Assembly: GCF_013761175.1 (NCBI RefSeq)
Contig: NZ_JACDUR010000002.1
Location: 812,816 to 876,815 of the forward strand
Reading direction: 5' to 3'
DNA: 64,000 nt
Source of the DNA: Nonomuraea soli
Lineage (GTDB): Bacteria; Actinomycetota; Actinomycetes; Streptosporangiales; Streptosporangiaceae
Of this stretch, positions 17,527-25,703 are shown in pieces. Under the pieces are notes generated by a model, which saw only the letters and a program-made list of their open reading frames with translations, had not been told where the DNA came from and did not search any database. The stretch's first letter is position 1, and each line of letters opens with the position of its first letter. A program made the position numbers and the translations under genes.

Positions 17527-17547
17527 TTTTCGTACACGTACTGAAAA
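17527..17547. promoter_or_regulatory. Operator candidate upstream of the MFS gene
   Basis: A 21-bp imperfect palindrome with TTTTC and GAAAA ends around CGTACACGTAC. It lies 34 bp upstream of the MFS start on the minus strand, where a repressor would block the promoter. It shares the GTAC-N2-GTAC core with the site before the ABC transporters (7538-7549). Confidence 0.5.
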
Positions 17548-17601
17548 TAACATCGGAAGGCGCGCGATGTCGACAGCCGGACGTCGCAAGGGCGTACGGC
17601 G

Positions 17602-17631
17602 AAGGCCCCCCGCCATCTGGCGGAGGGCCTT
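17602..17631 (-). terminator. Terminator of the reductase-monooxygenase pair
   Basis: AAGGCCC-C-CCGCCA pairs with TGGCGG-A-GGGCCTT (13 bp and one mismatch, 2-base loop). It lies 15 bp downstream of the aldo/keto reductase stop on the minus strand. Confidence 0.7.
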
Positions 17632-17646
17632 GGAGGTGCTGCGGGA

Positions 17647-18669
17647 TCAGCCCGAGCGGCGACGCGCCCCGGGCGAGGTGATGGCCGGAGGGTGGTAGCC
17701 CGCATCGGCCGGGTTGAGGGTGACGCCGGGCGGCACGATCGTGTCGATCCTGTCGAGCACGTCCGGCGTGAGCGTCACCTTCACCGCGTCGAGCTGCGAC
17801 TCCAGGTGCTCCAGCGTGCGCGGTCCGATGATGGCCGAGGTGACCGCGGGGTGCTCCAGCACGAACGCGAGGGCGAGGTGGATCAGCGACAGCCCCGCCT
17901 CCTCCGCCAGCGCGGCCAGCTCGCCGACCGCCGCGCGTTTGGGCGCGTTGGCCTCGGTGGTGGCGTCGTAGCGCTCGGGGAAGAGCGCGGCGCGCCTGGA
18001 TGGACGGCCGTCGAGGTAGCGGCCCGACAGCCACCCTCCGGCCAGGGGCGACCAGGGGATGACCGCCAGGCCGTACCGCTGGGCGACCGGGAGCACGTCG
18101 CGCTCGACGGCCCTGGCCAGGATGGAGTACGGCGGCTGCTCGCTGACGACGCGCTCACGGCCGCGGCGCTCGGCCGTCCACTGGCCCTCGACGATCTGGT
18201 CGGCGGGGAAGGTCGACGTGCCGATGTAGCGGATCTTGCCCTGGCCGACCAGGTCGCTCAGCGCGCCGAGGGTCTCGTCGAAGTCGGTGTCGGGGTCGGG
18301 CCTGTGCGCCTGGTACAGGTCGATCCAGTCGGTCCGCAGCCGGCGCAGGCTGTTGTCGACCTCCTGGATGATCCAGCGGCGGGAGTTGCCCCGGTGGTGG
18401 GGATGGTCGCCGATCTGGCCGTGGAACTTGGTGGCCAGGAACACGTCGTCGCGGCGGCCCGCGGCGAGCGCCTTGCCGACGATCTCCTCCGACTCCCCCT
18501 GGGAGTAGACGTCGGCGGTGTCGATCACGTTGATGCCCGCGTCGAGGGCACGGTGGATGATCCGGATCGAGTCGTCGTGGTCGGGGTTGCCGCGCCGCCC
18601 GAAGTTCATCGCCCCCAGCGTGAGGGGGCTGACCTTGACGCCGGTGCGCCCGAAGGGCCGGTATTCCAT
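17647..18669 (-). CDS. Aldo/keto reductase
   Basis: A 340-residue NADPH-dependent oxidoreductase with the (beta/alpha)8 fold. The catalytic tetrad is visible: Asp in IDTADVY, Tyr in the same segment, Lys in LATKFHG and His in YQAHRPD. It resembles the Tas/YajO-like group of carbonyl reductases. The ATG at 18669 is preceded by AGGAGA. The gene lies 8 bp after the monooxygenase stop, so the two are co-transcribed and may act in sequence. The substrate is unknown. Confidence 0.9.
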   Translation of the reverse strand: MEYRPFGRTGVKVSPLTLGAMNFGRRGNPDHDDSIRIIHRALDAGINVIDTADVYSQGESEEIVGKALAAGRRDDVFLATKFHGQIGDHPHHRGNSRRWIIQEVDNSLRRLRTDWIDLYQAHRPDPDTDFDETLGALSDLVGQGKIRYIGTSTFPADQIVEGQWTAERRGRERVVSEQPPYSILARAVERDVLPVAQRYGLAVIPWSPLAGGWLSGRYLDGRPSRRAALFPERYDATTEANAPKRAAVGELAALAEEAGLSLIHLALAFVLEHPAVTSAIIGPRTLEHLESQLDAVKVTLTPDVLDRIDTIVPPGVTLNPADAGYHPPAITSPGARRRSG

Positions 18670-18677
18670 GGGGTCTC

Positions 18678-20027
18678 CTAGAGGGCGGCGAGCTGCGGGT
18701 TGCGGTTGGCGGGGCGGGTCAGGCCGTAGTGGTCGCGCAGCGTCGTCCCCTCGTATTCGGTGCGGAACAGCCCGCGCCGCTGCAGGATCGGCACCACCTG
18801 GTCCACGAACACCTCCAGCCCGCTCGGCAGCACCGGCGGCATGATGTTGAACCCGTCGGCCGCCCCGCTCTGCCACCAGTGCTCGATGGCGTCGGCGACC
18901 TGCTCGGGCGTGCCCGCGAACGTGCGGTGCCCGCGCCCGCCGCCGAGCCGTCCGATGAGCCGGCGCACGGTCAGCTTCTCCCTCCTGGCCAGGTTGACGA
19001 CCAGCGTGTAGCGGCTCTTGGCGCCCTCGACGGCGTCCTCGTCGGGCAGGTCGTCCGGGAGCTGCCGGTCCAGCGGCAGGTCCTCGGGGTCGACGTCGAG
19101 GAGCGTGGCGAGCTGCTTCCTGGCGTACTCCGGGTTGATCAGCCGGTCCAGCTCCTCCTCCAGCGCGAGCGCCTCCGCCTCGGTGGAGCCGATCGCCGGC
19201 ACGATGCCGGGCAGGATCTTGATGCCCTCCGGGTCGCGGCCCGCCTGGCGGGTGCGCTCCTTGAGGTCGGTGTAGAAGGCGCGGGCGTCGTCGAGCGTCT
19301 GGTGGGCGGTGAAGACCGCCTCGGCGTAGCGGGCGGCCAGGTCCTTGCCGTCCTCGGACGATCCCGCCTGCACCAGCAGCGGATGGCCCTGCGGCGGCCT
19401 GGGCACGTTGAGCGCTCCGGCGACCTGGAAGAACTCTCCCCGGTGCGCGGCCGGATAGATCTTGTCCGTGTCGCCCCAGACGCCCGCGTCCTTGTCGCCG
19501 ATCGGCGCCTCGTCGTCCCAGCTGTCCCACAGCTTGATGGAGACGTCCACGAACTCGGCGGCCCGCTCGTAGCGGTGGCGGTGGGCGGGCAGGTCGTCGA
19601 GGTTGAAGTTGCGCGCGGCGTCGGCGCCCGCCGTGGTGACGATGTTCCATCCGGCCCTGCCGCCGCTGATGTGGTCGAGCGAGGCGAAGCGCCGGGCCAG
19701 GTTGTAGGGCTCGTTGTAGCTGGTGGAGGCGGTCGCGATGAGCCCGATGTGCGAGGTGGCCGTCGCCAGGGCGGTGAGCAGCAGCGTGGGTTCCAGCGCC
19801 CCTGACGGCCTGCGGCCGATCTCGCCCCACAGGACCGGGCTGTCGGCCAGGAACAGCGAGTCGAGCTTGCCGCGCTCGGCGATCCTGGCCAGGTTCTGGA
19901 AGTAGGCGATGTCGGTGTTGGCGAAGGGATCGGCCGAGGGCAGCCGCCAGGCCGCCTCGTGGTGGCCGACGCTCATCAGGAACGCGTTGAGATGCAGTCT
20001 TCCCTGCCGCTTGGTCATGCCGTTCAT
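18678..20027 (-). CDS. FMN-dependent luciferase-like monooxygenase (NtaA/SnaA/DszA family)
   Basis: A flavin monooxygenase of about 449 residues from the ATG at 20027, preceded by GAGGGG. An alternative start at 20054 adds nine residues but lacks a good ribosome site. The N-terminal RLHLNAFL, the TASTSYNEPYNLARRFASLD segment and SGGRAGWNIVT are hallmarks of the NtaA/SnaA/DszA/SoxA family, which uses FMNH2 from a separate reductase to oxidise chelators, sulfur compounds or macrocycles. No flavin reductase lies nearby. It begins 48 bp after the PTS EI stop, so read-through from the PTS operon is possible. Confidence 0.9.
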   Translation of the reverse strand: MNGMTKRQGRLHLNAFLMSVGHHEAAWRLPSADPFANTDIAYFQNLARIAERGKLDSLFLADSPVLWGEIGRRPSGALEPTLLLTALATATSHIGLIATASTSYNEPYNLARRFASLDHISGGRAGWNIVTTAGADAARNFNLDDLPAHRHRYERAAEFVDVSIKLWDSWDDEAPIGDKDAGVWGDTDKIYPAAHRGEFFQVAGALNVPRPPQGHPLLVQAGSSEDGKDLAARYAEAVFTAHQTLDDARAFYTDLKERTRQAGRDPEGIKILPGIVPAIGSTEAEALALEEELDRLINPEYARKQLATLLDVDPEDLPLDRQLPDDLPDEDAVEGAKSRYTLVVNLARREKLTVRRLIGRLGGGRGHRTFAGTPEQVADAIEHWWQSGAADGFNIMPPVLPSGLEVFVDQVVPILQRRGLFRTEYEGTTLRDHYGLTRPANRNPQLAAL

Positions 20028-20075
20028 GCAAGCATCGCCCCTCGAAAGAGTCAATACCTACCTGAAATACATGAA

Positions 20076-21668
20076 TTATCCTTCCTTGCGCGTCACAGCG
20101 GCTCGTGCCTCCCGCCTGCAGTCGTCGAGGGTGCGCTCCGCGAGCGCCGCGCGCACCCCGGGGATGGACAGGGCGGACATCGACAGGCTGCTCACCCCGA
20201 GGCCCACCAGGATCGGCGCCAGCCGCGGATCTCCCGCCGCCTCGCCGCACACCCCGACGGGCTTGCCCGCAGCCAGCCCCGCCTCCGCGCAGAGCCGTAC
20301 CAGCCGCAGCAGCGCGGGCTGACGCGGATCGAGCAGGTCGGCCAGGCCGGGATGCTGGCGGTCGGCGGCGAAGGCGTACTGCCCCAGATCGTTGGTGCCG
20401 ATGCTGAGGAAGTCCACCTCGGCCAGCACCTCCGCGGCCAGCAGCGCCGCCGCGGGCACCTCGATCATCACGCCCACCCGCTGGATGCCCGCCTTGGCCG
20501 CGCGCTCGGCGAAGCGCGCCGCCTCGCCGGGCGTGCTGACCATGGGCGCCATCACCGACGGCCGGGCGCCCGTGGCGCGCGCCGCCCGCGCGATGGCGGC
20601 CAACTGGGTGTCGAGGACCTCCGGCATGAGCCGGTCGACCCGCAGGCCGCGGATGCCGAGCGCCGGATTGGGTTCGGCGTCCAGCCCCAGGAAGGGCAGC
20701 GGCTTGTCGGTGCCGGCGTCCAGGGTGCGCACGATCGCGTCGGGCACCGCCTCGAACACCCGCGCGTAGGCGGACACCTGCTCGTCGAACGAGGGCGCGG
20801 ACCTGCGGCCCAGGAAGAGGAACTCGGTGCGGAACAGGCCCACGCCCTCCGCGCCCGGCGCGAGATCGGCGGCCGAGCCGATGTTGGCCAGGAGCTTGAC
20901 CGGGTGATCGTCGGCGGTCCTGCCGGGGCCGCTTCCGGCGGCCAGCCTGGCCCTGTCCTCGGCAGCCCGCTCCCTGATCGCGGCGGCCCGCGGCTCGTCG
21001 AGGCCGGTGCGCACCTCGCCGGTGCCGCCGTCGACGGAGACCAGCGTGCCCTCGGCCAGGTCCAGCACGCCGTGGCAGGCGACGACGGCCGGCAGGCCCC
21101 TGGCACGCGCCAGGATCGCCGTGTGGCCGGTCGGCCCGCCCTTCTCGGTGACCAGCGCCAGCACGTCGGCGCTCAGGCCCGCCGTGTCGGCGGGGGACAG
21201 GTCCTCGGCGACCAGGACGAACGGGTGGCCGGGGTCGGGCACGCCGGGCATCGGCAGGCCGAGCGCGGCGGCGATCGCTCGGTTGCGCAGGTCGTCGAGA
21301 TCGGCGGCCCGCTCGGCGAAGTAGCCGCCCGCCGCCAGGAGCGCCTCGCGGTGCGCGGCGAAGGCGGCGTCGAGCGCGTGAGGTACGGCCAGGCCCGCCT
21401 TGACGTGCTCCTCGGCGGCCTCGGCGAGGGCGGGGTCGGCGGCCATCATGGCCTGGGCCTCGAGGATGTCGGCCGCCTCGCCCTGAGCCCGCCGCGCCCG
21501 CTCCTCAAGCTCGGCCGCGACGGCCCCGAGCGCCCGCCCGACGCCACCCGCCACCGGCTTCGCGCCCTCCCCAAGGATGAGGCCCTCCAGGGTGGGCGCC
21601 GCCGCCATGCGGATCACCGGCCCCGCCGTACGCCCCGGGCTCACCCCGAGCCCCCGCAGCTCACCCAT
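20076..21668 (-). CDS. ptsI: PTS enzyme I (phosphoenolpyruvate-protein phosphotransferase)
   Basis: A 530-residue enzyme I, a little shorter than E. coli EI (575). It takes phosphate from phosphoenolpyruvate onto His182 (GGPTGHTAI) and passes it to HPr. The C-terminal PEP-binding barrel has GLFRTEFL, the MIEVPAAALLA segment and the catalytic loop VGVCGEAAGD. It is the last gene of the PTS operon and overlaps HPr by 8 bp. EI is usually encoded with general PTS genes, so its presence here makes the locus self-sufficient. Confidence 0.93.
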   Translation of the reverse strand: MGELRGLGVSPGRTAGPVIRMAAAPTLEGLILGEGAKPVAGGVGRALGAVAAELEERARRAQGEAADILEAQAMMAADPALAEAAEEHVKAGLAVPHALDAAFAAHREALLAAGGYFAERAADLDDLRNRAIAAALGLPMPGVPDPGHPFVLVAEDLSPADTAGLSADVLALVTEKGGPTGHTAILARARGLPAVVACHGVLDLAEGTLVSVDGGTGEVRTGLDEPRAAAIRERAAEDRARLAAGSGPGRTADDHPVKLLANIGSAADLAPGAEGVGLFRTEFLFLGRRSAPSFDEQVSAYARVFEAVPDAIVRTLDAGTDKPLPFLGLDAEPNPALGIRGLRVDRLMPEVLDTQLAAIARAARATGARPSVMAPMVSTPGEAARFAERAAKAGIQRVGVMIEVPAAALLAAEVLAEVDFLSIGTNDLGQYAFAADRQHPGLADLLDPRQPALLRLVRLCAEAGLAAGKPVGVCGEAAGDPRLAPILVGLGVSSLSMSALSIPGVRAALAERTLDDCRREARAAVTRKEG

Positions 21669-21939
21669 CGGACGCGTCCAGGTCCCGCGCCAGCAGCGCG
21701 GCCAGCGCCTCCACCGCGGCCTCGCCCTCGGGCCCGCCCGCCGCCGACAGCGTGACCTCCGTCCCGCGCACCGCTCCCAGCGACAGCACCCCCAGCATGC
21801 TGGTGGCCGGCACCTCCTTGCCCGACCCGACGCGGACCTTCACCGGCACGCCGAGCCGCTGCGCCTCCTGGACGAACAGCTTGGCCGGTCGGGCGTGCAG
21901 CCCCGTCCTGGACGCCACCGCCACCGTGCGTTCCACCAT
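21661..21939 (-). CDS. ptsH: PTS phosphocarrier protein HPr
   Basis: A 92-residue HPr. Starting at the ATG at 21939 (behind GGGAG, 8-base spacing) puts the phosphorylated histidine at position 15, within GLHARPA, exactly as in classical HPr. A GTG three codons upstream would sit too close to the ribosome site. The regulatory serine region reads SMLGVLSLG, resembling the Ser46 site. It carries phosphate from EI to EIIA and overlaps the EI gene by 8 bp. Confidence 0.93.
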   Translation of the reverse strand: MVERTVAVASRTGLHARPAKLFVQEAQRLGVPVKVRVGSGKEVPATSMLGVLSLGAVRGTEVTLSAAGGPEGEAAVEALAALLARDLDASDG

Positions 21940-21952
21940 CCGACTCACTCCC

Positions 21953-22948
21953 TCACGGCTCGATCGTGACCTTGATGGCCTCGCCCCTGCTGACCAGTTC
22001 GATCGCCTCCAGCACCGACTCCAGCCCGAGCCGGTGGGTGATCAGGTCGGCGACCGGCACCTGACCGGAGGCGATCAGGTCGAGGGCGCGGGCGTTGTGC
22101 GCGGGGCTGGACCCGTTGGCCCCGACGATGGTCAGCTCGCGGTAGTGCACGAGGTTGGAATCGCACGCGATGACCGGGTCGTCCTTGGGCAGCCCTCCGA
22201 AGAAGCTGATCCGCCCCTGCCTGGCCGCCATCTGGACGGCCTGCTCCTGGGCGAGCTTGGACGCGGCCGCCGTGATGACCACGTCGGCGCCGCGCGACCC
22301 GGTCAGCTTCAGCACGTTCTCCACGGGGGAGTCGTCGATGGCGGCGTCGGGCCCGACCAGCCCGGCGGCCATCGCCAGCCGCTCGGGGTTGACGTCGACG
22401 AGGAAGACCCTGGCCGCGCCCCGCGCGCGTGCCAGCCGTACGTGGAGGCAGCCGATCGGGCCCGCGCCCATGATCACGACGTCGTCGCCCTCCGACACCC
22501 GGGCCAGTTCCTGCCCGTTGAGCACGCAGGCGAGGGGTTCGGCGACCGAGGCCTCGGCGAACGACACCCCGTCGGGGATGCGATTGACGCCGCCGACCGC
22601 GACGACCTTCTCCGGGACGGCCATGTACTCGGCGAAGCCGCCGTCGTAGTGGTATCCCATCGACTCCTGGTTCGGGCAGACCGTCATGCGCCCGCGCCGG
22701 CACTCGGGGCACGTCCCGCACGGGATGGCCGCGATCACCTGCACCCGCTCGCCGGTCCCCACGACCTCGCCGGCGATCTCGTGGCCCATCACGCGCGGCG
22801 GCCTGATGTGGTGGTGGCCGTGCCGGTAGATCTTAGCGTCGGTGCCGCACGTGGAGCAGTTGCGCACCCGGATGACCAGGCCGCCCTCCGGGCGCGGGGC
22901 CTGCTCCAGCCTGATGTCGCCGGGGGCGTGGAAGCGGGCGACCTTCAC
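21953..22948 (-). CDS. Zinc-dependent polyol (phosphate) dehydrogenase, MDR superfamily
   Basis: A 331-residue medium-chain dehydrogenase. The catalytic zinc ligands lie in CSTCGTD and GHEIAGEV, the structural zinc cysteines in CGTCPECRRGRMTVCP, and the nucleotide fold in VVIMGAGPIGC. It resembles sorbitol, threonine and galactitol-1-phosphate dehydrogenases. Within a mannitol-type PTS operon it most plausibly oxidises the incoming polyol phosphate to a ketose phosphate. The GTG start overlaps the EIIA stop (GTGA at 22945-22948). Confidence 0.88.
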   Translation of the reverse strand: MKVARFHAPGDIRLEQAPRPEGGLVIRVRNCSTCGTDAKIYRHGHHHIRPPRVMGHEIAGEVVGTGERVQVIAAIPCGTCPECRRGRMTVCPNQESMGYHYDGGFAEYMAVPEKVVAVGGVNRIPDGVSFAEASVAEPLACVLNGQELARVSEGDDVVIMGAGPIGCLHVRLARARGAARVFLVDVNPERLAMAAGLVGPDAAIDDSPVENVLKLTGSRGADVVITAAASKLAQEQAVQMAARQGRISFFGGLPKDDPVIACDSNLVHYRELTIVGANGSSPAHNARALDLIASGQVPVADLITHRLGLESVLEAIELVSRGEAIKVTIEP

Positions 22949-23361
22949 GTGAGCTCCTTCATGACGGCGTCGACGTCGGTGGCCTCGCGCAGCGCGCGCG
23001 CCCGTTCTGGGTCGAGCAGGATCTCGGCCAGCTCGGCCAGCAGCGCCACGTGGCCGTCGCCGCGCGCGGCGATGCCGACGCAGACGACGACGTTCTCGCC
23101 GTCCCAGTCGATGCCGCCGGGGAAACGCAGCACGCAGATGGCGTCCCTGGTCACGTGCTCCTTGGAGGTGCCGTGCGGGATGGCCACGCCCTCGCCAACG
23201 TAGGTGGAGACGGAGCGCTCGCGCTCCAGCATCGCCGCCACGTACGGCTGCGCCACGGCGCCGATCTCCACGAGCACCTGCCCGCACCGCGTGATGGCCT
23301 CCTCGCGGGTGGCCGCGCTCTCGCCGAGCCGTACGGCACGCGCCTGCAGCACCTCACGCAC
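22945..23361 (-). CDS. PTS EIIA component (mannitol/fructose type)
   Basis: A protein of about 138 residues. The phosphorylated histidine is H63 in the IPHGTSKEHV motif of the EIIA-Mtl/Fru family. It accepts phosphate from HPr and hands it to EIIB. The start is taken as the GTG at 23361, overlapping EIIB by 8 bp and giving the usual family N-terminus; the frame is open further upstream, but that part reads as a shadow of EIIB. It is encoded separately from EIIB and EIIC, unlike the fused E. coli MtlA. Confidence 0.88.
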   Translation of the reverse strand: MREVLQARAVRLGESAATREEAITRCGQVLVEIGAVAQPYVAAMLERERSVSTYVGEGVAIPHGTSKEHVTRDAICVLRFPGGIDWDGENVVVCVGIAARGDGHVALLAELAEILLDPERARALREATDVDAVMKELT

Positions 23362-23659
23362 CGACGGTCCCGCCCTTCTTGATCGCCTCGACCAGTTTGG
23401 TGACGGCCGGGTCGCCCAGGAAGATCTGGAAGGGGATGACGACCGTGCCGGGCGCGGCCGCCCTGGCCCGGTCGGCGAGCCCGGCATGGGTGAGCACCAC
23501 GTCGGCGTCGCCGGGTATGGCGTTGACGGGCGTGTGCTCGACCGCCACCCCGGTGCCCTTGAGCTGCTTGCGCACGGTGGTGGCGAGCATGACGCTGCTG
23601 CCCATCCCCGCGTCGCAGGCGATCACGATCTTGCGGATGTCCTTGCTGTCGATGCTCAT
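23354..23659 (-). CDS. PTS EIIB component
   Basis: A 101-residue protein with the phosphocysteine loop IACDAGMGSS (C15), typical of the lactose/mannitol-type EIIB fold. It passes phosphate from EIIA to the sugar alcohol entering through EIIC. The ATG overlaps the EIIC stop by 4 bp (ATGA), and its own stop overlaps EIIA by 8 bp. Confidence 0.92.
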   Translation of the reverse strand: MSIDSKDIRKIVIACDAGMGSSVMLATTVRKQLKGTGVAVEHTPVNAIPGDADVVLTHAGLADRARAAAPGTVVIPFQIFLGDPAVTKLVEAIKKGGTVGA

Positions 23660-24750
23660 GCGGTCGCACCCTCCGTGCTCTGCGCTTGTTCCTGCTGCTT
23701 CTTCTCGCCCCGCCCGAAGCCGAGCAGGATCGCGGCGACGATGAAGCTGGCCGCCGCCGACAGCGCGATGCCGGCGCCGACGCCGAGCCAGCCGCCCCTG
23801 GGCGTGACCGCGAGGTAGGCGAAGATGCTGCCGGGCGAGGGCGGGGCCACCAGCCCGGAGCCGGTGATCATGAAGGTGAAGACGCCGACCATGCCGCCCG
23901 CGATGACCGCCAGGATGAGACGCGGCTTCATCAGCACGTACGGGAAGTAGATCTCGTGGATGCCGCCGAAGAAGTGGATGATGATCGCCGCCGGTGTGGT
24001 GGGCCGCATCGCCATCGGGCCGAAGAACATGAAGGCCAGCAGCAGTCCGAGGCCCGGTCCGGGGTTCGACTCCAGCATGAACAGGATGGACTTGCCGGTC
24101 CGCGCCGCCTCGGCGACGCCCAGCGGGCCGAGCACGCCGTGGTTGATGGCGTTGTTGAGGAAGAGCACCTTGGCCGGCTCGATCAGCAGCGAGGCGAGAG
24201 GCAGCACGCCGTTGTCGATCAGCCATCCCACCGCGCTGCCCGCCGCCTCGGTGACGACCCTGACGACGGGGCCGATGCCCCAGGCGCCGAGCAGGGCCAT
24301 GCCGCCGCCGACGATGCCCGCGGTGAAGTTGTCGACCAGCATCTCGAAGCCGGCCTTGGTGCGGTCCTGGGTGAAGCCGTCGACGAGCTTGAGCACGTAG
24401 GCGGCGAGCGGGCCGATGATCATCGCGCCGAGGAACATGGGGATGGTGGCGCCGACGATCAGGCCGACGGTGGCGACCGCGCCGGCGACGGCGCCGCGCT
24501 GGCCGTGGACCATGCGGCCGCCGGTGTAGCCGATGAGGATCGGCAGGAGTGTGGAGATGATCGGGCCGACCAGCTTGGCGAACTCCTCGTTCGGCAGCCA
24601 GCCGGTGGGGATGAACAGGGCGGTGATGAGGCCGAAGGCGATGAACGCGCCGATGTTCGGCATGATCATCCCCGCTAAGTAGCCTCCGATGCGCTGGATG
24701 GTGGCCTTGGCTCCGGTCCCGGTGACCGGAGGGGTGTAGGTGTCGGCCAT
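23656..24750 (-). CDS. PTS EIIC component, mannitol family
   Basis: A 364-residue membrane permease with about eight hydrophobic helices and the signature GGIHEIYFPYVLM, shared with MtlA of many bacteria, plus MPNIGAFIAFGL near the N-terminus. It imports and, with EIIB, phosphorylates a hexitol, probably mannitol, though pentitols such as arabitol are also handled by such systems. GGGAG lies 7 bases before the ATG. The charged C-terminal tail (GEKKQQEQ) ends where a fused EIIB would begin in E. coli MtlA. Confidence 0.92.
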   Translation of the reverse strand: MADTYTPPVTGTGAKATIQRIGGYLAGMIMPNIGAFIAFGLITALFIPTGWLPNEEFAKLVGPIISTLLPILIGYTGGRMVHGQRGAVAGAVATVGLIVGATIPMFLGAMIIGPLAAYVLKLVDGFTQDRTKAGFEMLVDNFTAGIVGGGMALLGAWGIGPVVRVVTEAAGSAVGWLIDNGVLPLASLLIEPAKVLFLNNAINHGVLGPLGVAEAARTGKSILFMLESNPGPGLGLLLAFMFFGPMAMRPTTPAAIIIHFFGGIHEIYFPYVLMKPRLILAVIAGGMVGVFTFMITGSGLVAPPSPGSIFAYLAVTPRGGWLGVGAGIALSAAASFIVAAILLGFGRGEKKQQEQAQSTEGATA

Positions 24751-24752
24751 GG

Positions 24753-25703
24753 TCAGTCTCCCAGGGGGGTCGAGGGATCCAGAGGGAACAACCGGACGCG
24801 GTCGCGGCGGATGTCGGCGGGGCCGGGCATGCGGCTGCCGGGAAGCCCGACGGAGGCGGCGGCCCAGGCCAGCGCCTCGCGAAGGGCTTGCTCGCCGTCG
24901 TCGAGGTCGGGGCCGGCCACCCGCGACAGGTAACCGGCCAGCAGGGCGTCTCCCGCCCCGACCGTGCTGCGCGGCTCGTCCACGGGGCATCTGCCGTACC
25001 AGAGCCCGGTCTCGCCGACGAGGACGGCGCCTTCCGCGCCGAGGCTGGCCAGGACGGTGCGCGCGCCGGCGGCGCGCATCTTCCCCGCGGCCTCGGCGAC
25101 GTCGCCCAGGCAGGTGATCGGCATGCCGGTCGCCTCGGCCAGCTCCTCCCTGTTCGGCTTGACCAGGGCGGGACCGGCGGGCAGCGCGGCGCGCAGGGCG
25201 GGGCCGCTGGTGTCGACCGCCACCCGGATGCCCGCGCCGGAGAAGCGGCGGCAGAGCGAGGCGTACACGTCGTGCGGGACCGAGGGCGGCAGGCTGCCGG
25301 AGGCGACCACCCAGTCGGCGGAGTGGGCGGCGGCGAGCACCGCCTCGGCGACGGTGTCGAGCTCGTCGGGGCCGAGGGCGGTGCCGGGCTCGTTGACCTT
25401 GGTGACGGTGCCGTCGGGCTCGGCCAGCGCAACGTTGGAACGGGTGGAGCCCCTGACGGGGACGGGGACCATCTCCAGTCCGGCGTCGGCCAGCAGGTGC
25501 ACGAGCTGCCTGCCCTCGTCGCCGCCGTACGGCACGACCGCGCACGAGGAGACGCCGTTGGCCAGCAGGGCCCTGGCGACGTTGACGCCCTTGCCTCCGG
25601 GGTCGAGCCGGGCCGCGCTCGCCCTGATGACCGCTCCCCGGGCCAGCTCGCCGATCTCGATGGTCCGGTCCAGGCTGGGGTTGAGGGTCAGGGTGAGGAT
25701 CAT
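24753..25703 (-). CDS. 1-phosphofructokinase-like PfkB sugar kinase
   Basis: A 316-residue PfkB-family kinase. It has the N-terminal TLTLNPSLDRTI of 1-phosphofructokinase and tagatose-6-phosphate kinase, GGKGVNVARAL as sugar-binding motif, and the STVGAGDALLAGYL anion hole with its catalytic Asp. It probably phosphorylates the ketose phosphate made by the neighbouring dehydrogenase. Fructose 1-phosphate or tagatose 6-phosphate are the usual substrates. Its start overlaps the DeoR stop by 4 bp, and EIIC begins 2 bp after its own stop. Confidence 0.9.
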   Translation of the reverse strand: MILTLTLNPSLDRTIEIGELARGAVIRASAARLDPGGKGVNVARALLANGVSSCAVVPYGGDEGRQLVHLLADAGLEMVPVPVRGSTRSNVALAEPDGTVTKVNEPGTALGPDELDTVAEAVLAAAHSADWVVASGSLPPSVPHDVYASLCRRFSGAGIRVAVDTSGPALRAALPAGPALVKPNREELAEATGMPITCLGDVAEAAGKMRAAGARTVLASLGAEGAVLVGETGLWYGRCPVDEPRSTVGAGDALLAGYLSRVAGPDLDDGEQALREALAWAAASVGLPGSRMPGPADIRRDRVRLFPLDPSTPLGD

